Positions 26,779 to 34,860 of a stretch of DNA of 64,000 nucleotides are shown piece after piece. A program made the translations under genes and the position numbers. Under the pieces are notes generated by a model, which was not told where the DNA came from, made no database searches, and saw nothing but the letters and a program-made list of their open reading frames with translations. The stretch is taken from assembly GCA_032654645.1 (NCBI GenBank), contig JAULAW010000015.1:675156-739155 (forward strand). The letters are read 5' to 3'. Within the stretch, counting starts at the first letter, position 1. Every line of letters begins with the position of its first letter. Source of the stretch: CAITJF01 sp032654645. GTDB lineage: Bacteria > Pseudomonadota > Gammaproteobacteria > Burkholderiales > Gallionellaceae.

Positions 26779-28224
26779 ATGCCTACTTGTACTCGCCCTG
26801 CTGCCGATTTTACCCCAGAACAACTCCGATTTCCTCCCGCTGCTGGCTACACGATTCGCGCCGACTTCGCCGGAGGCGAGATATCCTCTGACCTGGGTGC
26901 ATTACTGCTTTCCGCCGTGGATCGCCGTATTGGCCTGATTGATCGTCTGACCGCAGCCATTTCTGATTCCCGCCACACCAGCTACATCAAGCACACCCTG
27001 CGAGACTTGCTGACGCAGCGCGTATTTCAGATCGCCTCTGGCTATGAGGATGGCAATGATTCCAATACGCTGCGTCGTGACCCGCTGTTCAAGCTGGCAG
27101 CGGAACGCGCGCCGCTGGATACCGGCAACCTGCTGGCTTGTGGCGCGACGCACTCCCGGTTCGAAGGGGCTTTAAGCCGCTGGGATATCTACCGCATGGC
27201 CCGTGCTTTGGTGCTGCAATTCATCGCCGGTTACAGCAGCGCCCCAGCCAGCATCACCCTCGATCTCGACCACACCGACGATGCCACCTACGGTCAACAG
27301 GCGCTGTCTTTTTACAACCACCATTACGGCCATTATTGCTACCTGCCCTTGCTGGTATTCGAGGCCGGCACGGGTGCCTTGGTGACCGCCGTCCTGCGTC
27401 CCGGCAAGCGCCCGACAGGGGCGGAAAACGCCACGATCATGAAGCGCGTGCTGCGCTTGTTGCGGCAACATTGGCCGCATACTCACATCGTGCTGCGTGG
27501 GGACGGGCACTTCGCCAACCCCGAGTTGATGGGGTTGATCGCGGCCGATGCCAATGCGGATTTCATCTTTGGCTTGGGCGGTAACGCCGTCTTGTCGCGT
27601 AAGGCCGAGGGGTTGATGAAGAATGCGCGCGGGCATCTTGCCATGCGCCGGTCTTTGGCCGCTCAAGGCTTGGGATCCGCCGTGGCTGCGGTGCGCTTGT
27701 TCGGTGAATTCGAATATGCGGCCAAGTCCTGGCCGCAAGCCTTTCGCGTGGTGCTCAAAGCCGAAGTCCTGCCTGGCGGCGGTGAAGTGCCGGGCAAGGA
27801 CAACGAACGTTTCGTGGTGACTTCGATGCGCGGCCCTTCACCCCGTACGCTTTACCAGCAGGACTATTGCGCGCGCGGACAGGCGGAGAATTGGATCAAG
27901 CAAGTGAAGTGCGACCTGAAAGCCGACCGGACTTCGGCTCAGTCTTTCCTCGCCAACTTTGGCCGTCTGCTGCTGACGGCGGGTGCTTATGTGTTGCACC
28001 AGCAATTGCGCCAGTTGGGCCTGCAAGGTACCGCACTGGCTTCAGCTCAGCCCAAGACGATCATCCTCTCGCTGTTCAAGATCGCCGTGCGGGTCAAACA
28101 GTACAAAGACCGGGTGCTGCTGCATCTGCCCAGTGCTTGCCCGGTCAAAGCGCTGCTGGCAACGGTCTGTCAGCGTCTCTATCCACACAACAGCAGGATG
28201 CGATCCATGCTGGCTTCTCCATGA
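26779..28224 (+). CDS. IS1380-family transposase
   Basis: A 481-aa DDE transposase. ITLDLDHTDDATYGQQ (~155-170), IVLRGDGHFANPELM (~238-252) and the late YCARGQAENWIKQVKCDLKA (~357-376) carry the acidic triad in the IS1380 arrangement. It seems full length. The -10-like TATAAT (26741-26746) and the AT-rich leader give its likely promoter. I could not define the terminal inverted repeats with confidence. It marks the left edge of the accessory island and faces the broken ppc. Confidence 0.9.
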   Translation: MPTCTRPAADFTPEQLRFPPAAGYTIRADFAGGEISSDLGALLLSAVDRRIGLIDRLTAAISDSRHTSYIKHTLRDLLTQRVFQIASGYEDGNDSNTLRRDPLFKLAAERAPLDTGNLLACGATHSRFEGALSRWDIYRMARALVLQFIAGYSSAPASITLDLDHTDDATYGQQALSFYNHHYGHYCYLPLLVFEAGTGALVTAVLRPGKRPTGAENATIMKRVLRLLRQHWPHTHIVLRGDGHFANPELMGLIAADANADFIFGLGGNAVLSRKAEGLMKNARGHLAMRRSLAAQGLGSAVAAVRLFGEFEYAAKSWPQAFRVVLKAEVLPGGGEVPGKDNERFVVTSMRGPSPRTLYQQDYCARGQAENWIKQVKCDLKADRTSAQSFLANFGRLLLTAGAYVLHQQLRQLGLQGTALASAQPKTIILSLFKIAVRVKQYKDRVLLHLPSACPVKALLATVCQRLYPHNSRMRSMLASP

Positions 28225-28358
28225 TCTGGCACGTCTGGCCCACGAGACGGTGCCACACACCCCTTCCCATAACTACTTCACGCTTCACCCCGCCAGTGGG
28301 GGTTGGGGGGCTGTCGCCTGGAAATCAAATAATTTGTAACGCCACCGAGGAAAATGCT

Positions 28359-28517
28359 GTGCGGGAAATTTATGCAACATCGCGGCTAAGTGGCGGCCCC
28401 GGCAATCTTTTTCCGCTTGGAGTTATTGCGTTCGCGGTGCTTTGTGTTCCTATTGCCATTGCCGCTTGGGCCGGAGCATGGTTTTCGACACGAGGTAAAA
28501 GTAATCATGCCTCCTAA
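28359..28517 (+). CDS. Small membrane protein, probable integron cassette gene
   Basis: A 52-aa product starting at GTG 28359 with GAGG 8-9 nt upstream. It ends HAS-stop with the TAA inside the first arm of the attC-like site. Residues ~20-40 (LGVIAFAVLCVPIAIAAWAG) form one transmembrane helix; the N-terminus is polar. Short single-helix proteins whose stop sits in R'' are frequent in integron arrays. No function can be assigned. Confidence 0.55.
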   Translation: MREIYATSRLSGGPGNLFPLGVIAFAVLCVPIAIAAWAGAWFSTRGKSNHAS

Positions 28518-28574
28518 CGATTAAGGTTAGATCGTGATCGCGAAGCGAGCCACGATCTGAACCGTTTGTTGGAC
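28512..28574 (+). other. attC-like site next to IS91-type copy 1
   Basis: TCCTAAC (28512-28518) and GTTGGAC (28568-28574) bound an imperfect stem: GGTTAGATCGTG pairs with CACGATCTGAACC with one bulged base on each side, around CGCGAAGCG. The ends fit R''/R', the first with one mismatch. The core equals that at 4577-4640. The outer arms here do not pair, unlike that site, because the 3' arm changes after GAACC. Confidence 0.6.
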
Positions 28575-28791
28575 GAGCCCGGTGGGGCTACACAAACGCT
28601 ATGCAAATATCTCCTCAATCCGGCCTCGCATTCGAGGGGGAGCTTCCCCGAATATTTTAAAAAAGCCGCTTCGGGCAAAATGACAGCGCCGTTTTCCGTG
28701 CCCTACGTGGCTGCTTTATGCGATTTCAGCCGATTTCAGAATGAGTTTGTCCGCACCTGCTGATCGCAGCAGGTTTGCGGGGTGCGCCGGT

Positions 28792-29868
28792 TTACATGGC
28801 AGTCTCCCTGATCGGCGCCAGGCCGCGTAATGCAGCCTCCGCGCACCTCACCCGCGTGCGCACGATCCGCATCGGCTTGCCGCAGCATGCGCAGCTGGCC
28901 ACCGGGCGCGGCCTGGGTGGAACAAGCACCCGTTTGATCAGTTGCACCAGTTTGACCAGCTTGCTGTTGGGGTGCAGGAAGCCGAAATTGCGCGCGCGCC
29001 TGAATCCCTTCGGAAGTATGTGCAGCAGGATAAGGCGCAGGAATTCCACGCCGCTCAACGTGCGGGTTTCCATCTTGCGGGTTTCGCTGTTCTGGTAGCG
29101 GAACGTGACCTTGCCATCGCGGTTCGACACGATGTTCTTCTCGGGCAACACGCCGCGATACAAGTACCGCCCCAGATACACCAATGCCTTGTCCCCGGAA
29201 CCCACCGCTTTGCAATGCACCACCCACTCTTCTGGATAGCGCTCGGGCAGTTTTAATCCTGCCTGTTTGATACCGCCCAGCATCTTGGCGCGGAACACTT
29301 TGGCCAGCGCTTTGTGGTCGAACAGAAAACCGCTGTCTTTGTTGCGCCATAGCCGCTGTCTGGCATCGAACGCTGCCGACGGCATCACCAAATGCACATG
29401 CGGATGGAAATCCAGACGGCGGTTGTGCGTGTGCAACACCGTTACCGCACCCGTGGTGCCACGCAGCTTCCTGTCGTTCTGGCTGAAGGTGTTGGCCGTG
29501 GCCCACGCGTTGCGGATGATGAGTTCGTACAGTTCGTGCTGGTGCCGCCAGGCCAGCGCACGAAATTGTGCGGGCAAGGTAAATGTGACCATGAAATACT
29601 CGCCCGGCACCAGTTTCTGCAACTGCTTGTCGATCCAGCGTTGCGACTCAAAGGCCTGGCACTGCGGGCAGTGCCGGTTGCCGCAAGAATGTGGCATCCA
29701 GACTTCCTGTTCGCAGCCGTCGCAGGACAGCAGCATCTTGGGCGCGGTGGCGCCCCGGCACAGTTGGAACGCGCCCAACGCTTTGCGCTGGCCCGGCAGT
29801 AGTTCGTGCCCGTACTGTTCGAGCAGGGCGGGCGCGTATTGGGACACGATGTCGGCGAGGCGCATCAT
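28792..29868 (-). CDS. IS91-family (HUH) transposase, copy 1
   Basis: A 358-aa rolling-circle transposase. An N-terminal zinc-binding region (CDGCEQEVWMPHSCGNRHCP, ~50-70) is followed by the HUH metal motif FHPHVHLVMP (~155-164) and the YLGRYLYRG tyrosine motif (~237-245). A C-terminal Cys pair (ASCACCGKP) is also usual. Its ATG overlaps the recombinase stop as GTATGATG, so the two are coupled. It looks intact. Confidence 0.92.
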   Translation of the reverse strand: MMRLADIVSQYAPALLEQYGHELLPGQRKALGAFQLCRGATAPKMLLSCDGCEQEVWMPHSCGNRHCPQCQAFESQRWIDKQLQKLVPGEYFMVTFTLPAQFRALAWRHQHELYELIIRNAWATANTFSQNDRKLRGTTGAVTVLHTHNRRLDFHPHVHLVMPSAAFDARQRLWRNKDSGFLFDHKALAKVFRAKMLGGIKQAGLKLPERYPEEWVVHCKAVGSGDKALVYLGRYLYRGVLPEKNIVSNRDGKVTFRYQNSETRKMETRTLSGVEFLRLILLHILPKGFRRARNFGFLHPNSKLVKLVQLIKRVLVPPRPRPVASCACCGKPMRIVRTRVRCAEAALRGLAPIRETAM

Positions 29869-30795
29869 ACGACCCTGTTCCAGCCGACCTTGATCTGGCC
29901 CATCAGCGTGTTGATGTACGCTTCGGCGGATTCTTTGCGCCCTTCGGTGAGATGGGTGTAGCGGCTGGTGGTGATCACCGAGTGGTGACCGAGGATTTTT
30001 TGCACTTCGAGCAGAGCCTGCCCTCGCGAAGGCGGGGGTCGACGCCCGCTTCGATCAGGTGGGTTGCATAGGAATGGCGCAGGCAATGCGGCGTGATTCT
30101 TTTTTTAAACCGATCTGCGCCGTGACTTGGCGCAACGCCTGTTGCACGCCGCCACGATCCATGTGCGACGTGGCACTGGCTGCGCCTGCGATACCTTTCT
30201 GGCGGCTCGGAAACAACAGCACCGGGTTGCGGTGCACTTTCCAGAACTCGCGCAACACTTCCAGCGTGCGCGCTGGCAGCGGCACCAGCCGATCCCGGTT
30301 GCCCTTGGCATCGCGGACATGCACCCGCATCCGTTCCGCATCGAGATCGCCCACGCGCAACTGCAACCCTTCCCCCAGACGCAAGCCCATGCTGTACAGG
30401 GCAAAAAAGAACACCCGGTAGCTGAGCACGCGCGTCGCATCGACGATCTGCTGCATCTGCGCCACCGTCACGATGTCCGGCAAGCGCGACACCTTGGGCG
30501 CTTTGGTCAGCCAGGCGCCGGGCCAGGGTTTCTCCAGCACGTAGGCGTAGTAAAACTTCAGCCCATACAAATCGCACTTGAGCGTGCTCCACGACAGTTG
30601 ATCCAGAATCCCCGCGAAATAATCGGTCAACTGGTCTTTGCTCAAATCATCGATGCGGTAGTCGAAATGCGCCCCGGCCCGGCGCACGCCATGGCTGTAT
30701 GATTCGATCGTCTTGGGCCGCATGCCGCGCAGCTTCAAACGCTTGAGCAAGCTCTCATAATTCCTTGAAAAAAGATCGTGGTTGTCGTGTTTCAT
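29865..30795 (-). pseudogene. Tyrosine recombinase of the IS91-type element, two frame changes, copy 1
   Basis: From ATG 30795 (AGGAGA upstream) the first frame gives the SAM-like N-domain and the first catalytic Arg in SMGLRLGEGLQLRVGDLD. At the A7 run (minus strand, ~30098-30104) a -1 shift is needed to reach ITPHCLRHSYATHLIEAGVD with the H-x2-R box. A 23-nt insertion then forces a second change to reach LLEVQKILGHHSVITTSRYT with the last His and the Tyr nucleophile. The first shift may be programmed; the second looks like damage. Not IntI-like. Confidence 0.75.
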
Positions 30796-30900
30796 AAATA
30801 TTCTCCTCGTGATAAGGTTCAAAAACCCCTTGCGGGGCAGGGGAGAAATTATGGCTTTGAATCAAATTGAGGGGGAGCATTTCTCCGCGATAGCGGCTTC

Positions 30901-30996
30901 GTCCAACCCTGCGCTCGAGTTCAACCCTGCGCTCGAGTTCGCCCCCTTCGGGGGCTGGGACGCACCTACGGCGCGCCCCTCAGCTACACGTTGGGC
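30901..30996 (+). other. attC-like site with internal 18-bp duplication
   Basis: GTCCAAC (30901-30907) and GTTGGGC (30990-30996) match RYYYAAC and GTTRRRY exactly. Between them lie CGCCCCCTTCGGGGGC as central hairpin and an 18-bp direct repeat (AACCCTGCGCTCGAGTTC, 30905-30922 and 30923-30940). At 96 bp it is within the normal attC range. Confidence 0.65.
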
Positions 30997-31082
30997 GTCA
31001 AGAACCTTACGCGCCGGGAATGTGACGTTCCTATTACGCTTAACGGCTTGATTGTCAAGCCGCTTGCAGCTATCATTCGCCC

Positions 31083-31292
31083 ATGAATACCAAAACAAAG
31101 AATTTTCTTCGTGGCGCAGGGAGTGTGATGGACTTGGCTCCTGCGCGTAATCTGCGTCAATTGGCGCAGCGTCGTAGCGGTGCTGAACGCATGGCAAGTC
31201 ATTTCACCCATGTCGGCGAGTCGGTTAGCCGCGCTTGCGGTTCGTTCGCTGATAATGGCTCGACCCCAATCACAAAAGCCAAAGCAGCCTAA
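31083..31292 (+). CDS. Small hypothetical protein upstream of DUF2335
   Basis: 69 aa (NFLRGAGSVMDLAPARNLRQ, then ERMASHFTHVGESVSRA and a Lys-rich end). Short ORFs of this style are often found just before DUF2335 genes as far as I recall. It overlaps the DUF2335 start by ~38 nt, so the two form a two-gene cassette between attC-like sites. No function is known. Confidence 0.55.
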   Translation: MNTKTKNFLRGAGSVMDLAPARNLRQLAQRRSGAERMASHFTHVGESVSRACGSFADNGSTPITKAKAA

Positions 31293-31698
31293 GAACGCCG
31301 TTAGTACCGCCAACGGTGCGGTTACTGCTCCCGGCGCAAGCGGCAATGGCAAGTCTATTGCACAGTTCCAACAATCTACTTTTTCTGGCCCCATGCCGCC
31401 CCCTTCAGTTCTTGAGGGGTATGAACATCTCGTCAAAGGTGCCGCTGAACGCATCTTGATAATGGCCGAGTCAGATGCGAAGCACCAACAAGAAATCGAA
31501 TTCGCAGCCTTGCGCGCCATGGAGGCCGAAGTAAAAAGAGGGCAGTTTTTCGGTTTCATAATCGGCCTCACCGCCCTTGGCGCTTCAATGTTGGCTCTGG
31601 CTATGGGTTCTCCTGCTGTTGCCGGAGTCATTGGCGGCACTACTGTCATTGGTCTTGTCTCTGTCTTCATAGTCGGTCGCGTCGTCAGATCCGATTAG
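31255..31698 (+). CDS. DUF2335 membrane protein
   Basis: 147 aa from ATG 31255. A Pro/Ala-rich disordered N-terminus (~1-40) leads to SGPMPPPSVLEGYEHLVKGA, a helix with AESDAKHQQEIEFAALRAME, and two hydrophobic segments (~100-118, 122-142), the DUF2335 layout. These proteins are common in integron arrays and other mobile regions; the role is unknown. The Shine-Dalgarno is weak, in line with coupling to the overlapping upstream ORF. Confidence 0.8.
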   Translation: MARPQSQKPKQPKNAVSTANGAVTAPGASGNGKSIAQFQQSTFSGPMPPPSVLEGYEHLVKGAAERILIMAESDAKHQQEIEFAALRAMEAEVKRGQFFGFIIGLTALGASMLALAMGSPAVAGVIGGTTVIGLVSVFIVGRVVRSD

Positions 31699-31716
31699 TT
31701 CACCTCGGGTAATCAA

Positions 31717-31802
31717 AATCAATAGGGTCAGACTCAAATCAATAGAATCAATAGGGTCAGACTCAAATCAATAGAATCAATAGGGTCAGACTCGATTGAT
31801 TT
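31717..31802. repeat. 29-bp tandem repeat, three units
   Basis: Units at 31717-31745 and 31746-31774 are identical, and a third partial unit ends in GACTCGATTGATT. The core ATAGGGTCAGACTC with AATCAAT/ATTGATT ends resembles the small palindromes linked to REP-associated (Y1) transposases. It lies between the DUF2335 stop and its attC. Confidence 0.75.
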
Positions 31803-31832
31803 GTAGAATGTCTTGTTTTTAAATGAAAAATT

Positions 31833-31895
31833 GCCTAACGATTAAGGTTAGATCGTGATCGCGAAGCGAGCCACGATCTGAACCGTTTGTTGGAC
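31833..31895 (+). other. attC-like site next to IS91-type copy 2
   Basis: GCCTAAC (31833-31839) and GTTGGAC (31889-31895) fit R''/R'. The sequence from CCTAAC onward is identical to 28513-28574, and identity with copy 1 begins exactly at CCTAAC. Confidence 0.6.
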
Positions 31896-32112
31896 GAGCC
31901 CGGTGGGGCTACACAAACGCTATGCAAATATCTCCTCAATCCGGCCTCGCATTCGAGGGGGAGCTTCCCCGAATATTTTAAAAAAGCCGCTTCGGGCAAA
32001 ATGACAGCGCCGTTTTCCGTGCCCTACGTGGCTGCTTTATGCGATTTCAGCCGATTTCAGAATGAGTTTGTCCGCACCTGCTGATCGCAGCAGGTTTGCG
32101 GGGTGCGCCGGT

Positions 32113-33189
32113 TTACATGGCAGTCTCCCTGATCGGCGCCAGGCTGCGTGCGGCTTCCCCCGCGCACCTCACCCGCGTGCGCACGATCCGCATCGGCTTG
32201 CCGCAGCATGCGCAGCCAACCACCGGGCGCGGCCTGGGCGGAACAAGCACCCGTTTGATCAGTTGCACCAGTTTGACCAGCTTGCTGTTGGGGTGCAGGA
32301 AACCGAAATTGCGCGCGCGCCTGAATCCCTTCGGAAGTATGTGCAGCAGGATAAGGCGCAGGAATTCCACGCCGCTCAACGTGCGGGTTTCCATCTTGCG
32401 GGTTTCGCTGTTCTGGTAGCGGAACGTGACCTTGCCATCGCGGTTCGACACGATGTTCTTCTCGGGCAACACGCCGCGATACAAGTACCGCCCCAGATAC
32501 ACCAATGCCTTGTCCCCGGAACCCACCGCTTTGCAATGCACCACCCACTCTTCTGGATAGCGCTCGGGCAGTTTTAATCCCGCCTGTTTGATGCCGCCCA
32601 GCATTTTGGCGCGGAATACGTTGGCCAGCGCTTTGTGGTCGAACAGAAAACCGCTGTCTTTGTTGCGCCACAGCCGCTGTTTGTTGTCGAACGCGACGGC
32701 CGGCATCACCAAATGCACATGCGGATGGAAATCCAGACGGCGGTTGTGCGTGCGCAACACCGTTACCGCACCCGTGGTGCCACGCAGCTTCCTGTCGTTC
32801 TGGCTGAAGGTGTTCACCGTGGCCCAGGCATTGCGGATGATGAGCTCGTACAGCTCGCGCTGATGCCGCCAGGCCAGCGCACGAAATTGTGCGGGCAAGG
32901 TAAACGTGACCATGAAATACTCGCCCGGCACCAGTTTCTGCAACTGCTTGTCGATCCAGCGTTGCGACTCAAAGGCCTGGCACTGCGGGCAGTGCCGGTT
33001 GCCGCAAGAGTGCGGCATCCAGACTTCCTGTTCGCAGCCGTCGCAGGACAGCAACATCTTCGGCGCGGTGGCGCTGCGGCACAGTTGGAATGCGCTCAAC
33101 GCCTTGCGCTGGCCCGGCAGTAGTTCGTGCCCGTACTGTTCGAGCAGGGCGGGCGCGTATTGGGACACGATGTCGGCGAGGCGCATCAT
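32113..33189 (-). CDS. IS91-family (HUH) transposase, copy 2
   Basis: 358 aa, about 95% identical to copy 1, with the zinc region, FHPHVHLVMP and YLGRYLYRG intact, so it could still be active and act on either copy. Differences cluster near MPAVAFDNKQRL and the C-terminus (VGCACCGKP, GEAARSL). Confidence 0.92.
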   Translation of the reverse strand: MMRLADIVSQYAPALLEQYGHELLPGQRKALSAFQLCRSATAPKMLLSCDGCEQEVWMPHSCGNRHCPQCQAFESQRWIDKQLQKLVPGEYFMVTFTLPAQFRALAWRHQRELYELIIRNAWATVNTFSQNDRKLRGTTGAVTVLRTHNRRLDFHPHVHLVMPAVAFDNKQRLWRNKDSGFLFDHKALANVFRAKMLGGIKQAGLKLPERYPEEWVVHCKAVGSGDKALVYLGRYLYRGVLPEKNIVSNRDGKVTFRYQNSETRKMETRTLSGVEFLRLILLHILPKGFRRARNFGFLHPNSKLVKLVQLIKRVLVPPRPRPVVGCACCGKPMRIVRTRVRCAGEAARSLAPIRETAM

Positions 33190-33781
33190 ACGACCCTGTT
33201 CCAGCCGACCTTGATCTGGCCCATCAGCGTGTTGATGTACGCTTCGGCGGATTCTTTGCGCCCTTCGGTGAGATGGGTGTAGCGGCTGGTGGTGATCACC
33301 GAGTGGTGACCGAGGATTTTTTGCACTTCGAGCAGAGCCTGCCCTCGCGAAGGCGGGGGTCGACGCCCGCTTCGATCAGGTGGGTTGCATAGGAATGGCG
33401 CAGGCAATGCGGCGTGATTCTTTTTTTAAACCGATCTGCGCCGTGACTTGGCGCAACGCCTGTTGCACGCCGCCACGATCCATGTGCGACGTGGCACTGG
33501 CTGCGCCTGCGAGACCTTTCTGGCGGCTCGGAAACAACAGCACCGGGTTGCGGTGCACTTTCCAGAACTCGCGCAACACTTCCAGCGTTCGCGCTGGCAG
33601 CGGCACCAGCCGATCCCGGTTGCCCTTGGCATCGCGAACATGCACCCGCATCCGTTCCGCATCGAGATCGCCCACGCGCAACTGCAACCCTTCCCCCAGA
33701 CGCAAGCCCATGCTGTACAGGGCAAAAAAGAACACCCGGTAGCTGAGCACGCGCGTCGCATCGACGATCTGCTGCATCTGC
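33186..33781 (-). pseudogene. Tyrosine recombinase, copy 2, N-terminal truncated
   Basis: It retains QQIVDATRVLSYRVFFFALY, the first Arg, and the same A7 frame change and 23-nt insertion as copy 1. The N-terminal DNA-binding part is deleted at 33781. Shared lesions show that they predate the duplication. Confidence 0.8.
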
Positions 33782-33850
33782 CATATCAGACGTTAATCGC
33801 CAGCGTGCTTCACAAGTTTGTGTCGGGGCGGCTTGTAGAGTCTACGTCCA
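33782..33850 (+). pseudogene. Antitoxin C-terminal fragment
   Basis: The plus strand reads PYQTLIASVLHKFVSGRLVE directly after the IS91-type copy 2 break. This is the typical end of CopG/ribbon-helix-helix-type antitoxins paired with RelE-like toxins. An attC-like site begins immediately after it, so it is the tail of a cassette gene cut by the IS. Confidence 0.5.
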
Positions 33851-34462
33851 GTCTAACCCGACATTCAACCCGGACTCAGCAAAAGCGCAGAGCCGGTTAA
33901 TTTTACGTTGAGGCTGTATAAAAACCTAGAATCCACAGCAAAAAACACCTCGCGATCTGCCATAATTTCACTGCGCGATAAACCAAAGGTGGATACGACA
34001 TGGCACGGTTCAAACCGATACACAAAGGCTTAAAACTACTGCCAGTCGACTTTGACCGGCAAGTCATTCAGGGCAGTTTTGAATACGCGTTACGGGCCGA
34101 GAGATGATCACGCGCCGCTTTGCGACGGTGGAACCGGTGTTCGGCAACCTGCGTGGCAACATGCGCCTGCACCGCTTTACGCTACGAGGAAAAGCCAAGG
34201 TGGATGGCCAGTGGAAGTTGTACTGCATGATGCATAATATTGAGAAGCTGGCGAATCATGGTTACGCGAGATAAGGAGGTTGTAAAAAGGCATTCTCGCC
34301 CCCGCATCGCACGAATAGGTTTTCCAGATCAGGTAGGTTCGCAATGAAAATATTTTAGAAAAACAGGAAGCCGAGAATGAAGGCATCGGTTTGGTTTGAA
34401 AAAAATTCACCCAAAGCTGAAACAGGTTTTCAGAATGGGGTTTTTCTACAGCGTCGTTAGCG
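33851..34462 (+). other. attC-like site split by an IS1182 derivative
   Basis: GTCTAAC (33851-33857), CATTCAACCCGGACTC and GAGCCGGTTAATTTTACG then TTGAG (to 33912) form the first part. GTTAGCG (34456-34462), on the far side of the insertion, gives the missing R' with one mismatch at the last base. The arms CAACCCGG/CCGGTT pair. Confidence 0.55.
33913..34452 (+). mobile_element. IS1182-family deletion derivative (MITE-like)
   Basis: Ends GCTGTATAAAAACC and GGTTTTTCTACAGC are inverted. Inside remain the first ~33 codons of an IS1182-type transposase (MARFKPIHKGLKLLPVDFDR, from 34000) and its last ~55 codons (RRFATVEPVFGNLRGNMRLH to NIEKLANHGYAR, stop 34274). Over 1 kb of the transposase is missing, so it can move only in trans. 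Confidence 0.75.
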
Positions 34463-34507
34463 GTTACCTGCGTTAGCGCACTTTCCGAAAAAGGGTACAA
34501 TGTCCGC

Positions 34508-34741
34508 ATGAACAATATCTCTATTGCCGACATTCTTGAGCTTCCGGTACAGGAACGCATTCGTCTCGTTGAGCTTATCTGGGACAGCGTTGCAGCAGTA
34601 CCCGAAGCAGTTGAAGTTTCGCCTGCGCTTAAGGCTGAACTCGAAGCACGCTTGGTGGAGTTCGAGGCAAACCCGGAGGCTGGCTATTCTTGGGAGCAGG
34701 TGAAATCCCGCCTTAAAGATGGTTCATGGCGTACCGCCTGA
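34508..34741 (+). CDS. Addiction-module antitoxin (CHP02574/RelB-like)
   Basis: A 77-aa protein with the family pattern: ILELPVQERIRLVELIWDSV at the start, SPALKAELEARL in the middle and a late YSWEQVKSRL. Antitoxins of this type bind a RelE/ParE toxin encoded just downstream, overlapping by 16 nt here. The toxin gene is cut by IS material, so the antitoxin is an orphan. It follows an attC-like site, as toxin-antitoxin cassettes do. Confidence 0.85.
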   Translation: MNNISIADILELPVQERIRLVELIWDSVAAVPEAVEVSPALKAELEARLVEFEANPEAGYSWEQVKSRLKDGSWRTA

Positions 34742-34860
34742 AATTCTCTACACGAGCGTTGCACGAAACTGGCAAAACTCAAGAGTGGTACGAATTACAG
34801 AGTCCCGGCCTCGGCGAAGAATTTATTGCCGCAATGGAGTTGCAGCTAAAACGGCTAGAG
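34726..34860 (+). pseudogene. RelE/ParE toxin, N-terminal fragment
   Basis: MAYRLKFSTRALHETGKTQE then WYELQSPGLGEEFIAAMELQ is the first half of a RelE/ParE-type toxin. At ~34860 the sequence passes into IS4-family DNA (GCAAGCTCTATGCGGGCGAC), so the catalytic C-terminal half is lost. Confidence 0.8.

Larger units (their letters stand above)
28575..30900 (-). mobile_element. IS91-type element with tyrosine recombinase, copy 1
   Basis: It contains, on the minus strand, a broken tyrosine recombinase (30795-29865) and an IS91-type transposase (29868-28792), with ~215 bp of non-coding 3' end towards the attC. It belongs to the IS91 subgroup that carries an integrase gene. It sits exactly between two attC-like sites (ending 28574, starting 30901). 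Copy 2 shares 28513-30460 at an offset of 3321 bp. Confidence 0.75.
31896..33781 (-). mobile_element. IS91-type element, copy 2, truncated
   Basis: Nearly identical to 28575-30460 but ends at 33781 inside the recombinase gene (after CTGCTGCATCTGC), where an antitoxin tail begins. The first ~110 recombinase codons and the outer end of the element are gone. A few dozen substitutions separate the copies, so the duplication is not brand new. Confidence 0.8.

Noticed and set aside
29865..30795. Integron integrase (IntI) in the island
   Set aside because: The recombinase is coupled to the IS91-type transposase and I see no IntI-specific extra helix region between the catalytic boxes; it is the element's own integrase and is broken.
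31717..31802. CRISPR array
   Set aside because: Only three head-to-tail units with no spacers and no cas genes nearby.
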